Source of the DNA: Candidatus Peregrinibacteria bacterium GW2011_GWF2_38_29 | Lineage (GTDB): Bacteria > Patescibacteriota > Gracilibacteria > UBA1369 > UBA12463 | Direction of reading: 5' to 3' | Assembly: GCA_000992695.1 (NCBI GenBank) | Contig: LBUS01000015.1 | Location: 1 to 43,112, forward strand | DNA length: 43,112 bases | Shown here: in pieces, positions 1 to 11,400 of the stretch | How the letters are laid out: the number at the start of each line of letters is the position of its first letter | Position numbering within the stretch: position 1 is the stretch's first letter | Notes under the pieces: generated by a model | What the model was told of the DNA's origin: nothing | The model's database searches: none | What the model saw: the letters and a program-made list of their open reading frames with translations, nothing else | Made by a program: the position numbers and the translations under genes

Positions 1-26
1 ATATGTATTATAATGACCTTGAACAT
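1..26 (-). CDS. 5' end of an unidentified leftward gene (partial)
   Basis: A possible gene start on the minus strand that runs off the left edge. The first codons read M-F-K-V-I-I-I-H, a typical beginning for a Rossmann-like or glycosyltransferase-like fold. A purine-rich AAGGGAG lies a few bases upstream, one of the few convincing ribosome binding sites in the window. Only eight codons are visible, so no function can be given. Confidence 0.35.
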
Positions 27-56
27 TGCTCCCTTGACGGACTATCACCTAACCAA

Positions 57-82
57 GCCCTCAGCCTACAGAAAGTGCAAAA
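57..82 (-). repeat. Left copy of a two-part motif repeated inverted at the right end
   Basis: Read on the minus strand this contains TTTTGCACTTT, a 2-nt spacer and GTAGGCTGAGGGC. The same two blocks occur on the plus strand at 43034-43069 with a 12-nt spacer. Each copy lies upstream of a gene start leaving the window, so it may be a shared 5' leader or promoter-proximal element. Confidence 0.5.
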
Positions 83-85
83 TGT

Positions 86-108
86 CCGTACCTAAAACAG
101 CGGTACGG
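86..108. repeat. Inverted repeat between two leftward genes
   Basis: CCGTACC and GGTACGG form a 7-bp stem around a 9-nt loop. It lies just downstream of the carbonic-anhydrase-like gene and could be a processing or termination hairpin, but no clear U tract follows on the minus strand. Confidence 0.4.
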
Positions 109-147
109 CGCGTATAGAAATTAGCGCACTTAGTAATTAGATGTTTT

Positions 148-1275
148 TTATAGCTCCTCTTCCTTTTGCGCTGTCGCAACATAAGTTTCCAAATCAGTTT
201 CCGTCAAAACCACAAAAAGCTTGTTTTCTTTTATCATTCGGCCTAAAACCGGGTTTATTTTTACGGCGGAAAGAAGGTGCTTGCGAAGATCTGCGAGTTC
301 GCTGTTTCCCTTTGGAACGTCGAGGTGAAGAATTATTGGCTCGCCTGCGTTGTTTTTGAGGTAGTTTTTTTCAATAATTCCTTCGAGAGTTTGAAGCCAC
401 TGCGCCAAAAATGCGACATCGGGAATATAAGAAAGCCTTAGCGCTTGTTCGGCGCCCTCTTCACCTTCCGCAATTGCATGGAAAGCTTGATGATTCATGC
501 TAACACGAAGAATGCGCTCATTATGGTGCTCCATATCAATGTTGTGCGGATTGCCTTTATGCGTCCTGTAAACACCATGACCCGGTTCCTCCAAGTCTCC
601 AACCTGTAAATCGAATTCCGCTACCATTTTTCTTAATCCTTGCGGAATCCCCGTTTTTGTACCCTCTGCAGTTAATGCTGTTGAATCAGCCAATCGAGCA
701 GGAACAACAACGCCACTATCCGTATATTTCATTGTTCTTATAATTCGTATGCCCGGATAAACTTTTCTTAATAAATAAGCGTCTTTTGCTGTTTCAGTAA
801 GCGCGGCCGCGGCATTGCTTCCATGAGCACCGCAACCATGATGATGACTTTCTTTTTCAGCGGCATGAGCTTCAAGATCAATTGACGGCTGTGGATCTTT
901 TGACAATAAATCGTCGAAAAGCATGGTAAAAACAGCCTTAATCTTTGCTTCATTTGTTGAAAAATATGCATCCAATTTTTCAACCGTATCTGCGGCCAAA
1001 AATTCTGCATCCATAAACCATCTGTTGCCCGCCATTGGGCGCTGTTCTCTTCTGAAAGCCTCATCCGGATCTCTAAAATCCATCGTAGGATCAACGCGAC
1101 CATCGGAGCACATACATTTTATTAAAACGTCTTTCCCAAGATATCTTCCCTCGTCTTCTTTTGCTTTATATCCTGCAAAGCTTGCTGATGCTTTTTTGTT
1201 TGCAGCTAAAATAAGTTCTTGCGCTGAATCCGGTGATTCAAGTGGCATTCTTGCTGGTGTTGGATGTGCTTCCAT
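148..1275 (-). CDS. Divergent beta-carbonic-anhydrase-like protein
   Basis: This 375-aa protein carries the two zinc-site signatures of beta-class carbonic anhydrases. C-S-D-G-R at residues 56-60 fits the C-x-D-x-R motif (zinc Cys plus Asp/Arg dyad), and H-H-G-C-G-A at 145-150 fits H-x-x-C-G-A. If active it would interconvert CO2 and bicarbonate. The spacing between motifs (about 89 residues) exceeds that of typical beta-CAs, and the protein is much longer than the usual 200-220 aa. The C-terminal half (residues 190-375) resembles no family I recognise. It may belong to the divergent branch that includes the carboxysomal CsoSCA enzymes, although no carboxysome gene is nearby. There is no signal peptide. 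It is transcribed away from the ATP synthase operon. A zinc protein of this fold is well supported; the exact activity is less sure. Confidence 0.7.
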   Translation of the reverse strand: MEAHPTPARMPLESPDSAQELILAANKKASASFAGYKAKEDEGRYLGKDVLIKCMCSDGRVDPTMDFRDPDEAFRREQRPMAGNRWFMDAEFLAADTVEKLDAYFSTNEAKIKAVFTMLFDDLLSKDPQPSIDLEAHAAEKESHHHGCGAHGSNAAAALTETAKDAYLLRKVYPGIRIIRTMKYTDSGVVVPARLADSTALTAEGTKTGIPQGLRKMVAEFDLQVGDLEEPGHGVYRTHKGNPHNIDMEHHNERILRVSMNHQAFHAIAEGEEGAEQALRLSYIPDVAFLAQWLQTLEGIIEKNYLKNNAGEPIILHLDVPKGNSELADLRKHLLSAVKINPVLGRMIKENKLFVVLTETDLETYVATAQKEEEL

Positions 1276-1335
1276 ATTTAATTAAGGTTAAATTTTGTGA
1301 GTTTATGTTCGCAAAATATTTACAGCAAGTCAAGA

Positions 1336-1412
1336 GGGACGGAGGTTAAGGCGGAGTGAAAACGGGGACGGAGGTAGCGACATCATTTTAGGCCGGTTAT
1401 ACCTCCGTCCCC
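1336..1412. repeat. REP-like palindromic element
   Basis: GGGGACGGAGGTA (1364-1376) and its exact reverse complement (1400-1412) form a 13-bp perfect stem around a 23-nt loop. An extra direct copy of GGGACGGAGGT sits at 1336-1346. This GC-rich element stands out from its AT-rich surroundings and resembles REP sequences moved by RAYT/Y1 transposases. No transposase is in the window. Confidence 0.6.
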
Positions 1413-1464
1413 GAGTGATTTCCCAACAACTTTTGATTCTGTAAATATAGAACTTAGGCATTTT

Positions 1465-2956
<1,492 letters not shown>

Positions 2957-2975
2957 TTTATAATTTACAAACTAA

Positions 2976-3419
2976 ATGGCATTCAAGTTTCAAATAACAA
3001 CACCGGAAAAAATTGTGCACACGTCTATGGCGGATTCTGTTACCGTACCAACCGCTGATGGAGAAATAACAATTTTGAGCAATCATATGCCCTTAATTTC
3101 TGCTGTGAAAATTGGAGTTTTGCATGTTAAACACGGTAAGGAAGAAATTTATATGGCGGTTGATGGAGGAATTTTGAAAATGGATAAAGGTGGACTTATG
3201 ATTTTGGCGAATTCCGCAGAAAGAGCTGATGATCTTATTGAAGAACAAGTTCGAAAAGCTCAAGAAGATGCCAAAAAAGCCATGGAAGAAAAACGCACGG
3301 GCACAGTTGAATTTACACAAGCTTTTGCGGCACTTGAAAGAGAAACCATGAAGTTAAGAGCGATTAGAAGATCGAGATCAGCGAGAGGCGGGTCGATGAG
3401 TACAAACATTGGAGAATAA
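2976..3419 (+). CDS. atpC: F-type ATP synthase subunit epsilon
   Basis: Central-stalk epsilon subunit (147 aa). The N-terminal beta-sandwich is clear: an F-x-I-x-T-P-E start, then V-x-V-P-T-A-D-G-E-I-T-I-L-x-x-H-M-P-L, a strong family signature. The C-terminal helical hairpin (from about residue 85) is rich in E, K and A, as expected for the regulatory domain that inhibits ATP hydrolysis. The last 15 residues are Arg/Ser/Gly-rich and look like a non-conserved tail. It follows atpD directly and is separated from the small atpI/Z-like gene by a 76-nt A/C-rich spacer. Confidence 0.95.
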   Translation: MAFKFQITTPEKIVHTSMADSVTVPTADGEITILSNHMPLISAVKIGVLHVKHGKEEIYMAVDGGILKMDKGGLMILANSAERADDLIEEQVRKAQEDAKKAMEEKRTGTVEFTQAFAALERETMKLRAIRRSRSARGGSMSTNIGE

Positions 3420-3495
3420 CGATGTAAATATCAAGATCCAAATTGTTCCAAAGGACAAATGAATGACGAAATCCAAATAACTAAATGACAAATAA
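3420..3495 (+). repeat. A/C-rich low-complexity intergenic spacer
   Basis: Short, poorly structured spacer built from words such as CAAAT, CCAAA and AAATGAC, between atpC and the next gene. Similar tracts separate other co-directional genes at 5731-5806, 7319-7387, 23198-23290 and 40617-40688. Confidence 0.5.
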
Positions 3496-3735
3496 ATGCA
3501 GACAAAAGAAGCGAAAAATCAGGAGAAAAATAAAAGCAACGTATTTGCTTCACTGAGCCTTGCCTGGGAGCTTGGATACACAATCGCTTTGCCAATCGCA
3601 ATCCTTGGTTTTGGCGGAGCTTATGCGGATAAAAGGCTTGGGACTGTTCCACTTTTTATCCTAATCGGAATCGCACTCGCAATCATAATCAGTGGAATTG
3701 GAATATATAGAAAAGTAAAAAATATCGTTAACTAA
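3496..3735 (+). CDS. AtpI/AtpZ-like small membrane protein
   Basis: A 79-aa protein with two predicted membrane helices (about residues 22-45 and 50-72) joined by a short loop containing G-x-Y-A-D-K-R-L-G. This fits the small F0F1-ATPase accessory family (AtpZ/AtpI, putative Mg2+ or Ca2+ transporters and c-ring assembly factors) normally encoded just before atpB. The gene ends 3 nt before the atpB start, so the two are probably translationally coupled. The position supports the call as much as the sequence; AtpZ and AtpI cannot be separated by eye. Confidence 0.8.
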   Translation: MQTKEAKNQEKNKSNVFASLSLAWELGYTIALPIAILGFGGAYADKRLGTVPLFILIGIALAIIISGIGIYRKVKNIVN

Positions 3736-3738
3736 AAT

Positions 3739-4584
3739 ATGGCAACATTTGCGCCACCAACACTCGGCTCGGAAACAATTTTCCACATTGGAAGTTTCCA
3801 AATCAGAAACACGTTAATCACATCGTGGATTGTAATTGCGTTTATCGCGCTGGGTGCTTATTTATATTACAGAAAGTCAAAGAAACTCGTTCCAGCCGGA
3901 TGGCAAAATTTTGTTGAAATGCTTGTTGAAGGTATCTTGAATTTCTTTGAAACAATCACCGGAGATCGTGATTTGGCCAAAAAATTCATGCCAATTTGCG
4001 GAACAATATTCTTATATATATTTATCTCAAATTTATTCGGACTTTTCCCTGGATTTGGCACGATAGGAATCTATGAAATGCACAACGGACATGAAATTTT
4101 AGTACCATTTTTAAGATCTGTGAACGCTGATGTTAATATGACTGCCGGAATCGCTTTAATTTCGGTTGTAATGACGCAAGTTTATGGACTTACAACTTTA
4201 AAACTCGGCTATCTTAAGAAGTTTTTTGTGAATCCTTTTAAAGACCCTGTCGGAACATTTGTTGGAATCCTTGAACTTGTTTCCGAATTCGCAAAAATCG
4301 TTTCATTCACGTTTAGACTTTTTGGAAATATATTCGCAGGAGAAGTTTTGCTTGCAGTTATTGCCTTTCTCGTGCCGTTTATCGCACCTTTGCCATTCTA
4401 CGGACTTGAAATGTTTGTCGCATTTGTGCAGGCACTCGTGTTCTCACTTTTGACTCTTGTTTTCTTTACGATGGCGACGGTGAGCCATGAAGATCATGAG
4501 GCGCATCATGAAGGGCGCGAGGGGTCGGGACACACCTCTTCGAGGAATGTCCCTGTCGGTCAACAAATTAATCAAATAAGTTAA
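3739..4584 (+). CDS. atpB: F-type ATP synthase subunit a
   Basis: Membrane stator subunit that forms the proton half-channels against the c-ring (281 aa). The family signature S-F-T-F-R-L-F-G-N-I-F-A-G-E places the essential stator arginine at about residue 193. Five to six membrane helices are visible. After the last helix (about residue 250) comes a hydrophilic tail with many His and Glu. This tail contains a copy of the hairpin repeat found in the operon leader, so its last 20 or so residues may derive from insertion of that element. The gene follows the atpI/Z-like gene by 3 nt and precedes atpE by 19 nt. Confidence 0.96.
   Translation: MATFAPPTLGSETIFHIGSFQIRNTLITSWIVIAFIALGAYLYYRKSKKLVPAGWQNFVEMLVEGILNFFETITGDRDLAKKFMPICGTIFLYIFISNLFGLFPGFGTIGIYEMHNGHEILVPFLRSVNADVNMTAGIALISVVMTQVYGLTTLKLGYLKKFFVNPFKDPVGTFVGILELVSEFAKIVSFTFRLFGNIFAGEVLLAVIAFLVPFIAPLPFYGLEMFVAFVQALVFSLLTLVFFTMATVSHEDHEAHHEGREGSGHTSSRNVPVGQQINQIS
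4527..4553 (+). repeat. Hairpin repeat, copy 2, inside the 3' end of atpB
   Basis: GGGACA and TGTCCC flank the same CCTC-TTC-GAGG inner hairpin seen at 1531-1556. Two positions differ between copies and are not compensatory, leaving a 2x2 internal loop here. It encodes part of the poorly conserved AtpB tail. Confidence 0.65.
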
Positions 4585-4600
4585 TATTTAACCCATATAA

Positions 4601-4819
<219 letters not shown>

Positions 4820-4830
4820 ACCAAAAACTC

Positions 4831-5334
4831 ATGGAGTTAATCGAGAAACTTGGCATAGACTGGAAGCTTGTAATTGCGCAAATTATAAACTTTGGAATCG
4901 TTTTATTCCTTCTTTATAAATTCGCATTCAAGCCTGTGCTTTCCGCTTTGGACAAACGAAAAAACATGATCGAAAAAGGCGTAAACGACGCTAAAAAAAG
5001 CGAAGAATTGCTCGCCGAAATCGAAAACATGAAAGAGCGTGCTTTAAATTCCGTAAAAGAAAAAACCGCGGAAATGATGGCAGAAGCTGCAAAAGAAGCT
5101 TCAAGCATGAAACAAGAAATGCTTGCTGAAGCCCATAATGAAGCCAAAAAAGCCATCGATAAAGCAAAAACCGAAATGGAAGCACAAAAACAGTCAATGC
5201 TAAAAGAAGCAAAATCAGACATTGGACGAATGATTGTTGCCGCAACGACAAAAATTCTTGAAAGAGAATTCTCGGAAAGCGATCAAAAACGTTTAATGGA
5301 AGATGCTGCCAAAGAAATTGCTAATGTTATATAA
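4831..5334 (+). CDS. atpF: F-type ATP synthase subunit b
   Basis: Peripheral stalk subunit b (167 aa): one N-terminal membrane helix (about residues 13-32) followed by a long, highly charged Ala/Glu/Lys-rich helix that dimerises as a coiled coil and binds delta and F1. The segment F-K-P-V-L-S-A-L-D-K-R after the membrane helix is the usual family hallmark. It is followed by atpH after only 3 nt, which suggests coupled translation. Confidence 0.95.
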   Translation: MELIEKLGIDWKLVIAQIINFGIVLFLLYKFAFKPVLSALDKRKNMIEKGVNDAKKSEELLAEIENMKERALNSVKEKTAEMMAEAAKEASSMKQEMLAEAHNEAKKAIDKAKTEMEAQKQSMLKEAKSDIGRMIVAATTKILEREFSESDQKRLMEDAAKEIANVI

Positions 5335-5337
5335 ATA

Positions 5338-5730
5338 ATGAAAACAACGCCAAGAAATTACGCTAAAGCGCTTGCCGCTTTATTAAAAACTCAACCTGTT
5401 ACAGCAGAACTGGTGCAAAATTTTGTGAAAATTTTACGAAAAGCACATCAGGAAAAAATGCTAAATCGCATTGTAAATATTGCCGAACAAATTTTGATTG
5501 AAGAAAACAACGAAATTAAGGTTGATGTAATTTCCGCGTCCGAAATGACAGAAAAAAATATTGCCGACTTAGGCAAAATGATTGAAAGCGCCACAAATCT
5601 TAAGCCTCTTATTTCATACAAAGTGGATAAGGGGCTTAAAGGAGGCGTTAAACTGCGTGTTAAGGATTACATGATTGATGCGAGCGTTGCAGGAAAGATT
5701 GAAATGATGAAACGTGCCTTTACGGAATAA
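5338..5730 (+). CDS. atpH: F-type ATP synthase subunit delta (short form)
   Basis: Delta subunit, the link between the peripheral stalk and the top of F1. The N terminus (R-N-Y-A-K-A-L) and the C-terminal K-G-L-K-G-G-V-K-L-R-V-K-D-Y segment, equivalent to the G-G-x-x-x-x-x-G-D motif, are recognisable. At 130 aa it is about 45-50 residues shorter than the usual 175-180 aa; the N-terminal helical domain is the part that is reduced. Position between atpF and atpA confirms the assignment. Confidence 0.9.
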   Translation: MKTTPRNYAKALAALLKTQPVTAELVQNFVKILRKAHQEKMLNRIVNIAEQILIEENNEIKVDVISASEMTEKNIADLGKMIESATNLKPLISYKVDKGLKGGVKLRVKDYMIDASVAGKIEMMKRAFTE

Positions 5731-5806
5731 CAAAATCCAAAGGACAAATGATAAATTAAATTCGAAAATTACAAAATTAAAATAATAAAACTTAAAACTA
5801 TAAATT
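5731..5806 (+). repeat. A/C-rich low-complexity intergenic spacer
   Basis: A 76-nt T-poor, G-poor spacer of CAAAATC, ACAAA and AAAATTA words between atpH and atpA. It resembles the spacers at 3420-3495, 7319-7387 and 23198-23290. Confidence 0.5.
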
Positions 5807-7318
5807 ATGTCAGAATCATCATCAAACATCATTGGATTATTGAAAAAGCAGTTATTGGATTTCAAAACGCAAGCTTCCACAGAAGAAGTTGGAACGGTTA
5901 TTGAAGCCGGTGATGGCGTTGTCCGCGCAACGGGCTTAAGCAACGCAAAATCAGCCGAACTTCTTGAATTCCAAAATGGTACATTTGGATGGGCTTTAAA
6001 CCTTGAAGAAGACACTGTTGGTGCTGTTATTCTTGGAGAATCGGAAGGTATTAAAGAAGGCGACACTGTCAAATCCACAGGAAGAATTTTATCCGTACCG
6101 GTTGGAGAACACTTGATCGGACGCGTCGTAAACGCGCTTGGACAGCCTCTTGATGGAAAAGGCGTAATTCAAAGCGACAAATTTTATCCTGTTGAAAAAA
6201 TTGCTCCGGGCGTTATGTTTAGAAAATCCGTTGATCGCCCTGTTCAAACGGGACTACGCGCAATTGATGCCATGATTCCAATTGGAAGAGGCCAGCGTGA
6301 ACTTATTATCGGCGATAGACAAACCGGAAAAACAGCTATTGCGGTTGATGCAATTATCAATCAGAAAGGTGAAGATATGATTTGTATTTATGTCGCGATT
6401 GGTCAGAAAGAATCAAAGATTGCAAAGATCGTAACCGAACTCGAAAAACACGGCAGCATGGATTACACGATCATAGTTATGGCTGGAGCAAGCCATCCTG
6501 CGTCACTTCAATTTCTTGCGCCTTATTCCGGATGCGCTATGGCGGAATACTTTTTGGATAAAGGAAAAGACGTCTTGATTGTGTACGATGATCTTTCAAA
6601 ACACGCAAATGCATACAGACAAATTTCTTTGTTACTTAAGAGACCACCTGGACGCGAAGCTTTCCCCGGAGATATTTTCTACTTACATTCACGCTTACTT
6701 GAAAGAGCTTGCTGTATTGATAAACAATTTAGCGGCGGCTCAATCACGGCTCTTCCTGTTATCGAAACACAAGCCGGTGACCTTTCCGCTTATATTCCAA
6801 CGAACGTTATCTCGATTACAGACGGTCAAATATTCCTTGAATCAGACTTGTTCTACAAAGGTATTCGCCCTGCTATTAACGTTGGACTTTCAGTTTCACG
6901 CGTTGGATCTGCGGCTCAAATTAAAGCCATGAAAAAGATTGCAGGAAAGATGCGTCTTGAACTTGCACAATATCGTGAACTTGCCGTTTTTGCGCAATTT
7001 GGTAGCGATTTGGATGCAGGAACAAAAAAACAGCTTGATCGTGGTGCCAGACTCACGGAAATCTTGAAACAGGGTCAATATGTCACAACACCTGTTGAAA
7101 TGCAGGTAGCGATCATCTATGCGGTTACAACGGGTTTGACGGATGATGTGACAGTCGAAGAAATTCAAAAATTCATGGAAGATCTTTTCAAATACTTAAA
7201 AACTTCACATTCAAAAGTCATGACTGAAGTGAAAGAAAAGAAAGAATTGACTCCTGAAGTTGAAAGCGCACTCAAGCATGCCATTAACGACTTTAAGGTC
7301 GTTAATAAGAAATCATAA
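5807..7318 (+). CDS. atpA: F-type ATP synthase subunit alpha
   Basis: Non-catalytic nucleotide-binding alpha subunit (503 aa, normal length). The P-loop G-D-R-Q-T-G-K-T is at residues 169-176. The downstream [17 protein letters not shown] signature is the ATPase alpha/beta hallmark and carries the arginine finger region. The N-terminal start M-S-E-S-S-S-N-I-I has no clear Shine-Dalgarno. It alternates with beta in the F1 hexamer. Confidence 0.97.
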   Translation: MSESSSNIIGLLKKQLLDFKTQASTEEVGTVIEAGDGVVRATGLSNAKSAELLEFQNGTFGWALNLEEDTVGAVILGESEGIKEGDTVKSTGRILSVPVGEHLIGRVVNALGQPLDGKGVIQSDKFYPVEKIAPGVMFRKSVDRPVQTGLRAIDAMIPIGRGQRELIIGDRQTGKTAIAVDAIINQKGEDMICIYVAIGQKESKIAKIVTELEKHGSMDYTIIVMAGASHPASLQFLAPYSGCAMAEYFLDKGKDVLIVYDDLSKHANAYRQISLLLKRPPGREAFPGDIFYLHSRLLERACCIDKQFSGGSITALPVIETQAGDLSAYIPTNVISITDGQIFLESDLFYKGIRPAINVGLSVSRVGSAAQIKAMKKIAGKMRLELAQYRELAVFAQFGSDLDAGTKKQLDRGARLTEILKQGQYVTTPVEMQVAIIYAVTTGLTDDVTVEEIQKFMEDLFKYLKTSHSKVMTEVKEKKELTPEVESALKHAINDFKVVNKKS

Positions 7319-7387
7319 GTCAAAGCTCAAATCTCAAAACCACAACTCAAAGTTCAAAACTGAATAACTAACTAAAAAGTCAAAAAT
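7319..7387 (+). repeat. A/C-rich low-complexity intergenic spacer
   Basis: Made of short repeats such as CTCAAA, TCTCAAAA and AGTTCAAAA between atpA and atpG. It matches the style of 40617-40688, which has the same CTCAAATCTCAAAA phrase. Confidence 0.5.
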
Positions 7388-8311
7388 ATGGCGGGAACAA
7401 TAGAGATAAAACGAAAGATTAAATCGATTAAAAGCACAAAACAAATCACGCGTGCGATGGAACTTGTTTCGGCTTCGAAGATGAAAAAAGCGGTTGCAAA
7501 TGTCACTTCTATGAGGCCATATGCTGTAAATGCGCTTGTTGTTTTGACTCATTTGGCGGAAAAAAGCAGTGAAAATACATCTCATCCACTTTTTGAGAAA
7601 CGCCCGATGAAAAATTGCCTTATTGTTGTTATGGCTTCGGACGGAGGGCTTTGCGGAGGCTTTAATGCGACGATGTTTAAAAAAGTTATTTCATTTGAAA
7701 AAGAATTTAAAGCGCAAAATCCAAACTGCAATTTGATGTATATCGCGGTTGGAAAAAAAGCCGAGGATTTCCTTGCACGAAGCAAAAAGAATTTGATTGC
7801 GACTTATAATGGAATCACAAACAGTCCTCGCTTGAATGACATTTTAGCTTTAAATAAACTCATTTCCGATTATTATAAAAAAGGTGATGCGGATGCAGTT
7901 TATTTGGCTTATCAACACTTCTTTTCGCCAATTTTGCAAAAGCCAACAATGCATCAGCTCCTTCCATTTTCCAGAGAAAATATGATTGAAATGGGACGCG
8001 CATTGAACCTTTTCAAACATCTTGATATTGATCTTGAACAAGCCAAAGATACGGAATATAAACTCGAACCTTCACCAAGATTTATCCTTGATAATCTCCT
8101 TCCGGGACTTATTGAGCTTCAGATTTTTCATGCAGTTCTTGAATCAACAGCTTCCGAACATTCCGCTCGTATGGTGGCCATGAGAAATGCAACCGATAAT
8201 GCAAATGAAATCATTGATTCGCTGACGCTTATTTTCAACCAAAAACGCCAGGCAAATATCACAAGAGAGATTGCTGAGATTTCAGCGGGGAAAGTGGCAC
8301 TCGGATTATAG
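7388..8311 (+). CDS. atpG: F-type ATP synthase subunit gamma
   Basis: Rotor shaft subunit gamma (307 aa). The N terminus carries the invariant I-K-R-K-I-K-S-I-K-S-T-K-Q-I-T-R-A-M-E-L-V-S-A-S-K coiled-coil signature, and the C terminus has A-M-R-N-A-T-D-N-A-N-E-I-I followed by N-x-x-R-Q-A-x-I-T-R-E-I. The central part is slightly longer than usual. It ends the operon, 3 nt before a 20-bp perfect palindrome. Confidence 0.96.
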   Translation: MAGTIEIKRKIKSIKSTKQITRAMELVSASKMKKAVANVTSMRPYAVNALVVLTHLAEKSSENTSHPLFEKRPMKNCLIVVMASDGGLCGGFNATMFKKVISFEKEFKAQNPNCNLMYIAVGKKAEDFLARSKKNLIATYNGITNSPRLNDILALNKLISDYYKKGDADAVYLAYQHFFSPILQKPTMHQLLPFSRENMIEMGRALNLFKHLDIDLEQAKDTEYKLEPSPRFILDNLLPGLIELQIFHAVLESTASEHSARMVAMRNATDNANEIIDSLTLIFNQKRQANITREIAEISAGKVALGL

Positions 8312-8314
8312 CCT

Positions 8315-8334
8315 ATTCCGTCACGTGACGGAAT
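8315..8334. terminator. Perfect 20-bp palindrome after the ATP synthase operon
   Basis: ATTCCGTCAC followed directly by GTGACGGAAT, a gapless palindrome 3 nt after the atpG stop. It may end transcription between the convergent atp operon and the 1303-aa gene, although no strong U tract follows; a protein-binding site is the alternative. Confidence 0.5.
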
Positions 8335-8495
8335 TAAATAAAACATATTGCGTTTTTATGTTAAGTATTGTTAAAATTTGCAGAAGAAAGCCAAAAATGG
8401 TACCGACAAATTCCGTACCGGTCCGGAAAATGGACATTTTAAAAAACTGTTTTCTGAAATGGGCTACGCAGGCAATTTAATCAAACGGTCTATTT

Positions 8496-11400
8496 CTATC
8501 TCCAGTAGCAATTCTTTTTCAAGAATGCTTCATCGCGCCTATCGCCACCTTGACCAAGCATTTTATATCCGGAAACGACCTGAAGTAATTTTGCACCATT
8601 ATCTTTCGCGATAAGAGTTTCCAAATCTTCTTTAAAGTTTGCCAATGAAACTTCAACTTTTTCTTGCTCGGCTTTTACAACATCTGAAGCACCTTTTAAA
8701 GGAGGTAAATCCTTGAAAAGAATACTGAAGTCCTTTCCATAAGCCTTCCCAACGTCCATAATTATTCTTTGCAACTGCTCTCTGTGCGCCCTTGTGATGT
8801 TTAGATCAACAACCGGCGCAACATTAAATCTGACTTTATCGATCCTCATAAGCCCTGCCTGATCTTTTTTATATCTGTTATCCAAAATCGCATCATATCT
8901 TGTAAAGCCAACCAAGCCTTCAGTTATTTCCTGTACAGATTTATTTGGGTCTTCAAGGGTCAAAGCATTCATGAGGCGATGATTATAACCCGGGAATGCA
9001 TTCAAATAACCCGGAAGTGAGAAATGTTCTCTTGTTGTACCACCTGTGCCGCACAATCTTTCCACAACCGCTTCTGAACAGAATGGAACAATGAAGTGGA
9101 TATCATCGTGATCAAGTCTTTCAGATTGCTGAAGAGCCTTATCAATTCTGATTCTTGAATCATAATCTTGCAAAATGTGCTTCCAAAGAACCTCTTTTGT
9201 TCTTGGACCGTATTGGCAATCTTTCTTACCGGGATCGTTATCCAAATACTGAGCAAGGAATCTGATATCTTTCCATTTAAACGGTCTGCTTACGTCCGCT
9301 CTCTTGTCCGGAGGCGGATATGGAGGGCCATATTTTTCAACTCCATCCGGATATGTATGCGGTTTCCCGAATTTCCAGTCTTCTTTGCCTTGTGTGAAAT
9401 AATCAAGCCATGGCATGTGGTTAAGCAAATTTCCATCCGCAAAACCGATTCTATCCATTCCCATCAAGTTTGTTGCAACACCTTGCACCAAGAAATACAA
9501 TTTATCTTCTGCTGTAAGCTTTCCTTTCTCAATCGAGAATTGAAACAGTCCTTCATATTGCTGAGGATTAACCCATCCACCATTTTTAAAGTTTCTTAGC
9601 AATTTCTGCATTTCAGCGCGGAGACCACCAATACCTTTCGGATCGTTTTCAAGCAAGTCTCCTTTAACTTTATATGCATTACAACCATTTGTGTATGCAC
9701 TGTTGTTTTCATTAAACCATTTACCAAAAATACCTTCACCCCACATGGCATCAACCGCGCCTTCAATCAAGTCCTGACCTGTGCGTGGAGCGCCTGTTGT
9801 AGGATCGATTTTAACGATTGACTGTGGATCTCCGTCATCCGGAATTGGGATTCTTTTTTCAGGCTTTGTGAATCTGTTTATTGCCTTCCAAAGATCAATA
9901 TCGTCCCATCTTGCTTGACCTTTGCTAACCAAAATCAACATACAAGCTTTAAGCTGATCAACGTATGTTGCATGCCACATAATTTCTCTTATTTCATATA
10001 TACCAAGATGTTCAAGACCGGATTTGTATTTTTCAACTTCTTCGTGTTCCGCGTGTTCTCTCATACGAGCCATTTCAGCAGACACAAGCGGCAAACCTTC
10101 ACCAACCTTACCTGCGTCATACTCCATGTTTCTCTTCCATTTTCTTGTCCACCATTCATAAATGGATTTCACAAGATGGCCCGTATCTTCCAAACAAAGA
10201 AATGTTGTATTGTCCCAATATTTTTTTATTTTCGACATTGGTGGAAGCGTACAAGGGTCAGCTTTAAGCGTTTCCGGCTCTTTCTTTGCTTCTTCCGCCG
10301 CTTCCGCATGTTCGGGTTTTACCTCAAGAGCTTTTTTTGTTTGCTCTTCTTGCGCTCTTGCGATTTTTTCCATCTCAGCTTTAACTTCCGGATCATTCGG
10401 ATCAATTGATTTCATCGCTTCCTTTGCGAAAGTTTCCGGATCACCTTTCATTAAATTGCGCTTTTTTGCTGTTTCATAATATGCTGCCGGAGTAGTTGTA
10501 TATCTTGTGCCGTTATCATTAACAACGATCGTATTTTTTGCAGGATCTACGGACTCAACCTTAATAATATTTTTGCCTGTTGGATCACAGAAAATTGCGC
10601 CTTCAGTTATTGGTTGCGTTTGTGCATAGCCCGCTTGTTTCTGTACAGCTTCAATTGCCACGCTTGCTTCTGCGATTGTCATTTGTTTTCTTGCGTCTTT
10701 TTGAAGCATCCATTTTGCAAATTCACCATATGTGAATTCTTGCTGAACCATGTCTTTTTCCGGAACTTGCATGTCTTGTTTTTCAAGGTCAGCAATATGT
10801 CTTCCTTGCGCTTCTTCTTGATACAAAACCGTAACAGGTCTATCAAGAACGACTTTATCGTTTGAAACACTTTGAACCGTGACCTCTTCTGTATCAATTC
10901 GAAGCATGCCATCCGTGCGAATATCTTTATTTCGATCAAATTCAAGCTTTGTACCCGCTTCAAGTTTTCCACCAAATTCTTCAAATCCGATCGCTTTTTC
11001 AAGTTCAGGTTTAGTTTTTAAATCTTGCGATGCGCGCGTTGAGTCCATCCATTTTCTTAAAGTTGATTCCGTGAAAGTTCCGGCACCCGTAACGATAACG
11101 AGCATCATTCCTTCTTCAGGAAGTATTTTTAATGTTGCGGGATCAACTTCCTGATCCGGTTTTTCAAATCCAATACTTAAAATTTCAGATGAATCCCAAA
11201 AATATTCGTTTCCACCTTGTTCGTTTGGCCTAACGTTTAAATGTCTTAATTTCGTACCTTCTTTAAGTTGAATTCCAAGCGCTTTTCCGGCTTGTTCAAG
11301 CCTTTGCTCAATCATTATTCTTGCCTCAACTTCTTTATTAATAGGCAAAAGCAAAAAGCTAATTTTCTTTTCAACTTTTGCAACTTCAATGCGAGCGGAT

